Below the pieces are notes generated by a model. That model made no database searches, had not been told where the DNA came from, and saw nothing but the letters and a program-made list of their open reading frames with translations. Shown one piece after another: positions 27,967 to 47,985 of a stretch of DNA of 64,000 nt. The position numbers were made by a program, and so were the translations under genes. The stretch is from Atrichornis clamosus (Eukaryota; Chordata; Aves; Passeriformes; Menuridae): the NCBI GenBank assembly GCA_013400975.1, contig WBMZ01008634.1, positions 124,001 through 188,000 of the forward strand. The letters are read 5' to 3'. The stretch's first letter is position 1. The number at the start of each line of letters is the position of its first letter.

Positions 27967-30900
27967 AAGTCAGATACTTTTTCTCTTTTATGGCCTACAG
28001 AGTTGGCTGTGTTTATTTTCAACCTCTCTTCCACTGGGAAAGAAGTCAAACCATGACCCTTAGTGTGGGGATATAGACTTTCTGGTAAAATGGAATATCT
28101 GGTAGGATATAGAGCTCCTTCTACTCCTTATGTGAGCCCCAAAACTTATCCTTCTACAGCATAAATTCTTAGGAAATAGAAAGTATAGTGAATGTAGACA
28201 TATAAGCGTCAAGGTGTCCAATCAGGCCTCATGCAATCCTCAGGGAAGGAAACAGAGCCCCTGGAATGTATCTGGAATACCTTTCCGCTCATGTTAAAGC
28301 TAGACTTCCTGTATTGATGTGTAAGCTGCCTAATAATTTATGCCCAAGTGTCTTCACAGTACTACAAGGAAACTTTTCACCAGGATTTAGGTGTGATCAA
28401 GAATACATTAATGGATGACAACATTCTCTGTTGTAATAGACAAATTTTTATCCTCTGCAACTGAACCATGAACCCGCAGAGGGAGAAAGGAAGCAAAAAT
28501 GCACAGCCCAGTTGAGGAAACAGTTTGCTGTTAGTTATCTTTAGGGGGTTTGTGCCATTTGTGAATTTAGCCTAATATACCTGTTCCTCAAAAAAACCCC
28601 AAACAATCACCTTCTCAACCAAATCTTAGTAGTGAAAGTGGATATATTAAGTTGTTTATTTTTTTTTTCCAGCTTACAGACAAACTGTTGACACATCACG
28701 GTTCAATTGTAATACAGTAACAACTTGGCTGAACAAAGAGAATTATTTTTTTCTACTTGATTGCTTAGCACACAAACTCAGTGGTTGGTAGAGCTGAAAA
28801 CAAAATGCCTTTAAGAGAAAACAAAGCAGCTTATTTAGTAGAGAAGGGAGAGGGGAGTTTTTTTATTACAATCTCCTTAAGGGACAAAGTTGGGGAAATC
28901 CCATAATGTTGTTAGCATGACACTGGATCTTATGTTTGAAGACCTGCGGAAGTGTATCTGATGTGATGATTAATCTCACTTGTCTTTTCTATTTTTCTGT
29001 CGCCATAACTGTGATGTTTGAGGACAGCTGGTGTCCTTAGAGCTAAGCCATCCTGTGTGCGTTTGCTCCATGCAAGTCTAGAGACTGAGCCAGCCAGGGC
29101 GGCAGTGCAGCTAAACTTGGAGTGCAGAGCCTTGTTCCTACTGCACTGACAACTGCAGGACTTCCCAGCTGAGTTGTTTTATGACCTTGGGCCTCCTTGA
29201 GCTTGGAGAGAATAATCGTACTTTTGCCTAAAAACAAAGACAAGCAATGAAGTCACGTTCTTGATCCAAATGGAGGCAATGAAACTCAGTAACTTGACTC
29301 TTTGGACATCTGGATTAGAGGCAGAGATGATTTTGGCCCTCAGTATTGTTCCCCTATACTGAAAAGATGTATTAAGGTAACCTCGCACTAAAAGGTGAAA
29401 TAGGCCTTTTGGGAGCTCTCCTTTTCCCTTATTTTTAATTGAGGGAGCTCTGCTGGGCACAGTGTTAAGTTCTGCTCCCCATATTGCTAGTGAGGTTGTT
29501 TTCTATTATTTCAGGGATTTGTACTGAAAGTGAAGTTTAACTGTTGAAGGATAATGTGGGAGTTTCTGAAACTGAACAGGTAAACATATGCTGGGATTGT
29601 CTTATTTAAGAGATTGCTTGTTTGCCATTGAGCAACAAGAGGAATCAAAAAAATATATTGCACTTAGCTGTAGCTGTCATGAATGCTAGAGGAGGTCCCA
29701 TAAAGGGGCTGAAGATATTTGATTCTATCAACTTGTCAGACTAATCACTGTCTTGGGAGAGGGGTTATTTCAGTAAAGAATGAAAGTCAGCTCTCAAGTG
29801 AGATGGAAATGAATGACATGAAAAGATACCTGACTCATAATTAACTCTGTTCGACAGGTGATCGTGCACAATATTATATAATATCCTGTGAATGTAATTT
29901 GAAGGCAGTGTAGGGTGACTCACATTCTTCATTCTCAACCTTTATAAGGCATTGCATGAAGTGCTTCTTATCCTCCTAAATGCTGAATTACTTAGAGTAG
30001 CAAACCCACTTTTTTGTGTCAGATTCCTCCTGGTTATTAAGTGTAACCCCTGCATGTCTCTGTCTCCTTTCAAAGTAAGTCTCCAGGTGATTCAAAGAAG
30101 AAAAAGAATGTGAAATTGGAATATTTTGCAGGAATATCTTACATTCAGTGCATTTTCAGAATCCAGTTCTTCTTGCCAGTTAAGTCCTTCCACTGTGTGC
30201 ATTTTACTGTGTTCAGTGAGTTTTTGTCACTGTTGATTTCAAAAGTCTTAAGGTTATTTCATGTACAAACAAATCACGCTGAGGTCAAAGCAAGTTTAAG
30301 AACACTTCTTGTTGAATTCTAAAATATAAGAGGATCATTCTGCATGAATACTTGGCAGCTGTGAAGTGTTTTAATGAACAGAGCCTTATTTCTATATGAC
30401 TATTAAAGCAAATAGTGTTGGTGAATATATGTGTTTGTATAGCAAGCAGAAGTCTCTTTTGAAGACTTTCTGCACCTCTCCCTCTTTCAAGTACATTTTT
30501 TTCTCAAGGGATGTAGCCTGGAGCTCATGGAATGATTTTGTAGTGCAAAGGTGCCAAGCACTAGTTAGTAAAGAGTTTGAAGTGGAAGTGCCCACAGCTT
30601 CAAAATCTGTTCTATAACTTTACCCTGGCTGTTCTACCCAGAGAACACTTCTGTCTGTTCACCAGCAATGCGTTGGCACCACACCTGCAGCAACAGGGGC
30701 TACTGTGGGGTTAATCTTACAGCATGCATAGGAAGGAGGACAAATGCGTTTTCCCTTAGCACCTACTCATCACTGCGTTTATAATTCAGGTTTGTAGGGT
30801 AGGATTTGGGATGTCCTACCCTCCAGAAACAACACTGATCACAGTGATAGTTGTGCATACCTGACACGAGCAAGAAATGAAGGCAGTTAGATTTTGCAAG

Positions 30901-33900
30901 GTAAAAGAAACAATCCACAAGAGAACTTCTTACCTATGATTATTGCTGACAGGATAAATGGTCCAAAAAGACCGAGAGCTGTTCCATTATAGTTTTCTTA
31001 TTTTATATATTGATAGGCTTCCAAAGCACACAGCAATTAGATAAATTGTCTAGCAGTGCTCAAAGTGAGGGGCTGGTACAAAGCTTCCTAAGCCAGTTAA
31101 GAGACAGGTAAGACAGAGGCTGTTAGATCCCAGCAAAAATGGCTGGAATTTCTAGCCCGGAGGAAGGCAAGACAGAAGTTGTCTTCAGTTGAGCATACAT
31201 AAATATATACAAAGGAAATGCTTAGTATTTAGAACACAAAGGACAGTAAAGGTGCTGCAGAATTGATTATGTACATTTGTACAAGGAATGTACAAATTTT
31301 GCATGAATTCTAAGCAAGGAGCTTGCCAGTTCCTGTGACAAAATAACTTATTGCTTCCCCAGATTAAATAACCAGAAGGTGTTTTATTTTGTAGGTTTTT
31401 AAAATGTCTGTTGAATGTCACAGATTCCTAAATTAAAAAGATTAGAAGAAATCCTATTGGAAGCAGACAACATTGTGCAGAACACTTGTTTTTGCTTTTC
31501 TAATCAGTACATACAATTTCTTAAAATCTGCCTAATATACTGTGAAGCAAGCAGTTCAGTTATTTAACACAGTTTTAAAAAACTTAGCACTGTCCAATCC
31601 TCGGTATTTTACTACGACTTGTATATTTGTTACCTTTTTTTGCTTTTCCCTTGAGCTAAACATAGGTTTGTTAAATTATTTCATGCATAAGCAGGTGTTA
31701 GTCCTCTGTATGTTAAATATTGCAATAAATCTTAAAAGTGAAATTGATAAGGCAGCAAAAACAGTTGCTCCAATTACATATAAACCGTGCATTAAAGGCA
31801 CTGTGAAAATGTGCGAGGCAAAATGAACACTACAAAGTCAAAAGCTGAGACACTGTATTTTATCAAATGTTGCATATCACAGAAAAACCCACTCCTCTGC
31901 ATTCTTCAAAAAGTCCTTTTATTCTTTTAACCCAAAGAAAGGATATAAATTAAATCCTTGCTGAACTAATAATGCAGCCACAAAAAAAAAAGCGCAAATT
32001 TTTGTTTAACCATTTAACATGCACAGAGAGATTAACTCAGTCCACAAGGCCTCGGGAATGAATCTAAAAAGCCCTCTGGGGACACTTTTGGTTGGAGGGA
32101 AGAAAAATTAGCACAGCAGTAACTTCTAATGTGTCCTTTGCTGGTGAATGGCCTGTGACTCTCTTCTTTTTGTTCCTGCAGTTCTGCACTGAATTGGAAG
32201 TGTTACATCCCCAGGCCCAGATATGCCTCTGATCCAAGAGGGGTGCTCAGAGGAGAGAGGAGAAAGCTTAATGAGATTTAGTGCCTAGTCTGGTAAGTCT
32301 CCATGTGACTCCTTGCTTTGACCCCAACCTCTTAGTTATTTCTGCAAAGGAACAAGTTTTATATGAACAGGAACAAAGCGACTGATCTTTTCTATGCCTT
32401 CTTTTTGAAAAAGAAACAAAATTAAAACCAGACTTAACATGATTTGTCCTCTGCTGGCACAGGACTTGTGAGTAGAATAGGAAAAATAACATTTTGCTAT
32501 CCCAGGAGTAAGTTATTTTTTCCTCGTTAATGAAATGGCAAAGAGTGGGCTTGTAGCTGAGAGCTGTGTTAAGCATCATTGCTCCTTAAAAAGCCTGGTG
32601 AGGGGATTGTGCTAAGTGAGCTCTGCAGAGCCAGTACCCTACAGCTCCAGGTCTGTACCCACCCGTCTGCTTTACTGGAATCCATGTCCACGGGACAGAG
32701 TCACGATGCAGGCCGGAGGGCTGGGAAGAGGAGTGTGTGTCCGTGCTGCCCTCAGCGCCTCTGCTCCCGGCTGCAGGGGCACAGAGCAGGGCTGGCTGCA
32801 CGAGCAGCACCCGTTGGCTGCTCCCTGGGGTGCTGGAGATCTTGGTCTCTGTGCACTGAAGCAACTGGACAGGGTGGGGGGGAAGGTTGCTCAGCCAGCA
32901 CCAGGGAATTTGAGCATTTGTTTTGCTCGTTTCTAAAATCGGTCCTGACTCCAAAGATAAAATCTTTTTCAGCAGCTGCAGAAATCTACAGTCTTTAGCT
33001 CACAGCCTAGTCTGTCATTTTGTGTTACCTCATGCACTATTCCAGGAGGTACAACTGCCTATGATTTCATAGCACAGTTGATTTTCTAGCTTGATTCCTC
33101 AAGGGACCTTTAAGGGAATGGAAACTCACAAATAAAATGAAGAAATTAAAATATATTACAAACTCTGAAGTGCAGCATTTACTTGGATTAATAAAGTACA
33201 AAATTGCTTATGATCCTTTATACTGTATTTGATTCTGGTCTTGCAATGATTCACTGCTGATTCAATAGGTTCCTGCTTCCCAGGCTCACTTTGTCATTAC
33301 TTTGGGAAGTATTGAAGTATTTTAGTTGAAAAGGATTTCTTCTCTGAGGGAGGCGATACTTTTGTTCTTAATAGGTTTTAAATTTTCTGTACTACTATTG
33401 GTCTATATAAAAGTAGTGATTTGAAGTCAAGGTCCACCTTTGATCTTGAAATACCTTATTAATGGGGTAATTAAATACCCCAGGTTCCTCACGTGGAACA
33501 CAGATACTGAGCTACTGAAAACCAAAAATGTATCATTTTTTTAATTCTGAAGGAAGAGTCCCAACTCATTCCAAGGGCTGTATACACATTGTCTGGTCTT
33601 TTTGGGCTAACTAAACTTCAGAGTAGATTGAAGGGGTTCTCTCTGACATAGAGGTTTTGCATACCTGTAGTAAAAACAAGGGCTTATCCCATTGTCCTAA
33701 ATTAAGGAGAGTTTAGTCTGTGCTGGAGGAAAATCCAGACTAGTTTAGTTCCAATTGCAGCTAACTCTCTACGTAAAGACCTCTGTAGTAATCTTTCCTC
33801 CTTTGCTGTTAAGAAAAGTGAACTATTTGAGAGTATCCCACCACAAACTGTTGCCTCAGGGCAGCCAAAAGTGGTGTATGTTGTGCTGAGATGATGCAGG

Positions 33901-34138
33901 AATGCTCTAAGTGGGCATTGCCTGCTGTGGGAATAAGAGAGCAAATGTTTTGACTACATGTTCTCATGAAGCTTTTGTGACACTGTGTGCCAGTTCAGTA
34001 GTTTGGTCCTCCTTTAACTTATACCTATTCTCAAATTATGTTACTAAAAGCAAGCATTTTCTGTCAACTCGATTGTTAAGCCTGCTCAGGCATAGTTGTG
34101 AATAAAATTAAGTTAGCTGACAGGTCACTTTATGTTTT

Positions 34139-34810
34139 GAGAAGGACTTGAGGGTGCTGTGGATGAGAGGCTGGACATGAGCCAGCAATGCATGCTGGCA
34201 GCCCAGAAATCTGATCATGTCCTGTATCAAAAGCACCGTGGGCAGCAGGGTGAGGGAAGGGGTTCTGCAGCTCTGATCTGCTCTGGTGAGACCTGCCTGG
34301 AACACTGCATCCAGCTCTGGGGTCCCAGCACAGGAGGGACATCAGCCTGTTGGAGTGAGTCCAGAGGAGGCCACCAAGATGATCAGAGGGAGGGAGCACC
34401 TCTGCTATGAGGAAAGGTTGAGAGAATTGGAGTTGTTCAGCCTGGAAAAGAGAAGGCTTTGAGGGGGTGACCTAATTGTGTCCTTCCAGAACCTGAAGGG
34501 AACTTATGGGAAAGATGAGGGAGAGGGATATTTTGCAAGAGCATGGAGTGACAGGACAAGGGGGAATGGCCTCACATTGACTGAGTAGGTTTAGATTAGA
34601 TATTAGAAAAAAGCTCTTCCCAGTGAGGGTGATGAGGCCCTGGCACAGGTTGCCCAGAGAAGCTGTGGCTGCCCCATCCTGGGAGTGTTTAAGGCCAGGC
34701 TGGACAAGGCTTGGAGCAACCTGTGGAAGCTGTCCGTGCCCATGGCAGGGGGTTAGAACGAGATGAGTTTTAAGGTCCTTTCCAAGCCAGACCGTTCTAT
34801 GATTCTATGA
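34139..34810 (+). mobile_element. CR1 LINE, 5'-truncated 3' portion, sense
   Basis: The 672-bp sequence matches the avian CR1 3' end: a degenerate reverse-transcriptase C-terminus, segments such as CACAGGTTGCCCAGAGAAGC and CTGGACAAGGCTTGGA, and the ending TTCTATGATTCTATGA. That octamer repeat is the CR1 hallmark. Several frame breaks make it inactive. Confidence 0.95.
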
Positions 34811-35040
34811 AATACTGCTCCTGCTCCGACTTGACCTTGCGCTGTGCCACATTTCCATCACCAGCTGGCCTGTTCCGGCTGTTATTCCGGCTGTTTTTCC
34901 GACACAACCGGCAGCACAGTCGGGGAGATGCTGCTGGAGCGGGACGAGCCCCGGCCCGGCCCGTCCGGCCCCTGCGCGGGGCCGGTGCCGCCACCGCGCG
35001 GCCGAACCGCATCAGTGCCCCAAGGCTCCACGTGCCTAAG
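34811..35040. promoter_or_regulatory. Small CpG-rich block between two CR1 elements
   Basis: About 23 CpG dinucleotides fall within roughly 220 bp, including GCGCGGCCG-type runs, in otherwise CpG-poor DNA. It begins immediately at the CR1 3' end. It could be a second CpG-island promoter or a GC-rich relic. No TATA box or recognisable coding sequence was found. Confidence 0.45.
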
Positions 35041-35340
35041 CTGGTTCCCATAAAAACCAGCTGGAGTTACAGTCATTTCTCTTCTTTTTCCATCCCCCTC
35101 AGGCTTTGCAGCTGTTTCTCTTTCGGCTTTATGAGGTGACAAGCCAAACTGTCCAACAAGAACATCACTCGTTGTCACTCACTGTTGCCCACGGCAGATG
35201 CCTGAAAAGGTCAGGTCATTGCCTCCAGATAGAACACTGATTTCTCATGTTTTAGTCCTCGAAGTTACCTCCCTTTGTCATGGAAATGCTTATGTATAGA
35301 GAGAGAATAACATGAGCCCTTCTTTCTGGAATGTTGGTAG

Positions 35341-35805
35341 ATGCTGGAGCATGCCCAGAGAAGGGAAATAAGCTGGTTGAAGGGTCTGGAGCATAAGTCT
35401 TACGAGTAGCAGCTGTAGAGGTAGCTGATAACTGATGGAAGTTGGAGAAAGGGAGACCAGGGGAGACCTTACTGCTCTCCCTACAACTACCTGAAAGGAG
35501 GTTGTAGCCAGATGGGTGCTGGTCTCTTCTCCCAAGTAACAAGCAATAAGGTGAGAGGACATGGCCTCAAGTTGTGCTAGGGGAGGTCTAGATTGGATAT
35601 TAGGAAAAATTTCTTCAACAAAATGGTTGTCAAGCATTGAAACAGGCACCTCAGGGAAGTGGTGGAGTCACCATCCCTGGAGGGATTAAAAAAACAAGCA
35701 GATGTGGTGCTTAGGGATGTGGTTCAGTGGAGGACCTGGCAGAGCTGGGTTACCAGTTGAGCTCTCTGATCTCAAAGGTCCTTTCCAACCTAACCAGTTC
35801 TATGG
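35341..35805 (+). mobile_element. CR1 LINE fragment, sense
   Basis: It reads like the CR1 3' region (GAAGGGTCTGGAGCATAAGT, AGGGGAGACCTTACTGCTCT) and ends AAGGTCCTTTCCAACCTAAC then CAGTTCTATGG. It is more diverged than the copy at 34139 and lacks the terminal octamer repeat, so it is probably older. Confidence 0.92.
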
Positions 35806-36876
35806 TACATGCTTTATGCTCCTCAGCTGCAATTTTGTTTCCCTGTGCAGCATATCTGGTAGCTCCTGGTGGGTTTTAATCCCCACAGTTCATCCACCCT
35901 TACCAAGATCAGCACAAGCCATAACATAATAGAAGTCTTTTGATTTCTGCTGTCACCCTTACTGCCACAAGAGAAAACTCCAGAGTCTGAGGTAGGACAA
36001 AATTTTTAGTTGCTTTTTCCATTTGAGAACTGGTGAACTGCTTAGAGGAGAGGGGAATGGCAATGTTTCCTCCCCTCTAGCTACAATGTTCCTCTATAAC
36101 TCAAAATCTATCTCTGTAATTACCTAACACAGATTACTTTCTTCTCTCTGTCCCCATCTCCCTATTTCTAAAATGGGATAATAATACCTTTTTGTTAGTG
36201 TTTTGGTTTTTTTCCTTAGTATTTTCTTTTCTTTATTGGTTTGGGCTTTTTTTTAAAATCACAGGATATATTCCTCTGCCACACACATCTACATCTATAC
36301 ATCACTTCCAGATTACTTAATTAATATTATTAGGGAAAATGACCAAAGGGGAAAAAAAAGCATCCTGGAAAACTTTACTCTGAACATGAAAGGAATAAAG
36401 TGGTAGGTGAAGTGGCTTGGAGGAGGAGGTTTCATACAGAAGACAATTGATGGAGACATGGCTGCTTTGTGTGAGGTTGAAGAATTTTGGTTGGTTCCCA
36501 AAATTCTCTGAAGATCCTGATTTAAACTGCTGTTGTTCATAGTCTGTCACTGAGAAGCTGAAATAAAGTAGAGCTCAGATACTTCCCTCCCCCACGCTCT
36601 TTGTAACTGCTGCTGTTAGACAGGAAAAGTTTTAGTTCAACTCTAGCATTGCTAAGAAATATGTGACCTCTGAGCTGAAAGTGCCGTGCCTCTGAAGGGA
36701 ACGTTCTGTAACATAAAAAGATACAATCTTTTTATATATCGCTGCTTTTAAACAGTGATCCGAAATAGTCTGGAACTGTCCTGACTTACACTGAAGTCTT
36801 GTCTGTTTGGAAGGCTTCAATGCAATGTATTATCAAATTCAATCTGTTGCAATTACATTCCATCTTGGTATTTGAA
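35806..36876. other. Gap between CR1 and the G/T tract, nothing recognised
   Basis: Ordinary AT-rich DNA with no convincing open frame, exon or repeat. Confidence 0.55.
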
Positions 36877-37132
36877 GGTGTGTTGGCTTTTGGGGTGGGT
36901 TTTGTGGGGTTTTTTTGGTGTGTTTTATGTGGGGGGTTTTTTGGTTGTTTTTTTGTGGTTGTGTGTGTTGGCTTGGGTTGTTTGTTTTTGTTTTGTGTGG
37001 GGGGGGTTGTTTAGGTTTTTTGGGGGTTTTGTTGTTGGGTTTTTTTTTTTTTTTTTGTTTTTGGGGGGGTTTTTTAGGTTTTTTGGGGTTTTTGTTGTTT
37101 GGGTTTTTTTTTTTTTCTTTTTCTTTTTTTTT
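36877..37132 (+). repeat. G/T-only low-complexity tract next to the RFT1 promoter
   Basis: About 256 bases are almost entirely G and T, with at least ten runs of three or more G (up to eight) separated by T runs. Part is an imperfect tandem duplication of about 63 bp, with units at about 37013 and 37076. It ends about 35 bp before the CpG island. The G-rich strand is the coding strand of RFT1, so it could form G-quadruplexes. Long open frames on either strand here are artefacts of composition. Confidence 0.9.
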
Positions 37133-37620
37133 CTCCACACACTGAAGTAAGATCCCTTCTTCCTGCAGCGCGCGTGTTTTCACTCCGTGCCGGTTGCCTC
37201 TCTCCGTAGGTCGAGGAAGGCTGATGGGTTTGCCCTCAGTTTAGAAAGGGACTGGTGGAAGGCAGGAGATTTTTCAGAAATCTCCGGAAAATCGCTCTTA
37301 TCGCTGAATGTTACCCCTATTTACCGCGGTACCTCCTCCCGCAAGCCACGGGCAGTTTTGGGGTGGCTTCGGAAGAACCCAAGGCTGTGGCGCTGCGCCC
37401 CACTTTCGGCGGGCTGGAGCTCCTTTGTCCCGGGCGGCACCGTGCCGGCCGTGTCCCCTCAGTATCTCCCCGTACACCCTCAGCTCTGGACGGTGCCGCC
37501 GTGTGCCCCCACGTTCCCCCAGGGTCCCCTCCGGGTCCCCCCGGGCCGGGGCGGTGCCGTCCCGCTGACGGAATCCGGCGCGACGGCGGCCGCGCCACTT
37601 CCTGGCGGCGGGGCCGGGCG

Positions 37621-47092
<9,472 letters not shown>

Positions 47093-47985
47093 CGTGTTCC
47101 TGTGCAGAACAGTTCTTGTACCTGCTTGCAGTAAAGGGCTGTATTTTTTCCATGAGATCTGTATGGAAAAAGGTTTCCACGTGTGTTTGGAAGCATTGAT
47201 ATTGGAGTGGCAATGTAGAAAGTTGCCACATGAACGTTGTTTTGTCTTCTGAATTGGTCAGTACAGTGAAAGAGAGATGAAAAATTTTCTCTTTATGCAC
47301 CATTCTTTTCTAAGCTTTTCTTCAAACAGCCTCTTAGGTAATTAATGAAGATCTAAGTTGCACCTTCTGATGTCACCTGGTTGACAGACTTCACATAGAG
47401 AGCTCCTGTTCCTGCCACAGGAGTGGGTGAAGGCATGACATGGTTTAGAAGGCCCTTATTTGGCATGGGGGGCTGCTTAACTGGGGAGAAAATGGTCAGA
47501 AAAAAACCCCCAAACCAAACCCAACAATAAATGCCATAAAAAAAAACCCCCAAAGTGAGGGAAACACAAGAGCAAGGACCAACAGCAGTGTGAGTGTTGC
47601 TGGAGCAGATCACAGTGCAGTGCAGAGGGATTGAGCTGTCGGTGTTTGAAGTGCAGAGCGGGGAACAGAAAATCCTGACGTTTACAAGTGAATTAATGGA
47701 ATACACAGCGTGTGTCCATGCTGGCTGTGTAGGCTTATTTCATTCAGCATCTCATTCATTTCTGAGGGCATTGATTAACTTATCAAAAATACTCTGAAGC
47801 CTTAGCTGGTAGAGCTTTTGAGCATTTTCTACAGAAGGTATTTAGTACAATCGCACTGATGCCGAAGTTCAGAAGGTTACTCATGAAACTTCCTACGTTC
47901 ATTCCGGTGTTTTTTGGGTTTGTCTGATTTTAAATGCCAGCACATACAAACTTGTCTCAATAAAAATAATTTTGTTTTGTCTGTA
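47093..47985 (+). other. RFT1: RFT1 3' untranslated region (inferred)
   Basis: This runs from after the stop codon to just past the first canonical AATAAA. It carries an A/C-rich low-complexity tract at about 47499-47554. The 3' end is inferred from the signal only; use of a distal site near 49.87 kb cannot be excluded. Confidence 0.6.
47959..47964 (+). terminator. Poly(A) signal AATAAA for RFT1
   Basis: Canonical hexamer 867 bp after the stop codon, followed within 20 bases by a T/G-rich stretch typical of cleavage sites. Confidence 0.6.

Larger units (their letters stand above)
20376..34138. other. Gene-free stretch, nothing recognised
   Basis: AT-rich DNA with simple tracts (21147-21206, 27931-27966). 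GC-richer islands at about 22690-23010 and 32590-32930 give open frames on both strands at once, which argues against coding. AT-rich homeodomain-type words cluster at about 20900-20960 and 23100-23340. Confidence 0.55.

Noticed and set aside
32579..32998. 139-codon + frame with 122-codon frame opposite
   Set aside because: Both strands are open because of locally high GC and few stop words. The products are cysteine/serine-rich and unlike any known family.
36839..37183. Lysine/proline/asparagine-rich 114-codon frame on the minus strand, and glycine/phenylalanine-rich frames on the plus strand
   Set aside because: They are the direct result of the G/T-only tract and show no real protein features.
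37255..37620. RFT1 reading frame open for 122 codons upstream of the chosen ATG
   Set aside because: No in-frame ATG occurs there; only a GTG begins the stretch. The upstream residues are GC-island composition and do not match RFT1. ATG 37621 fits homology and context.
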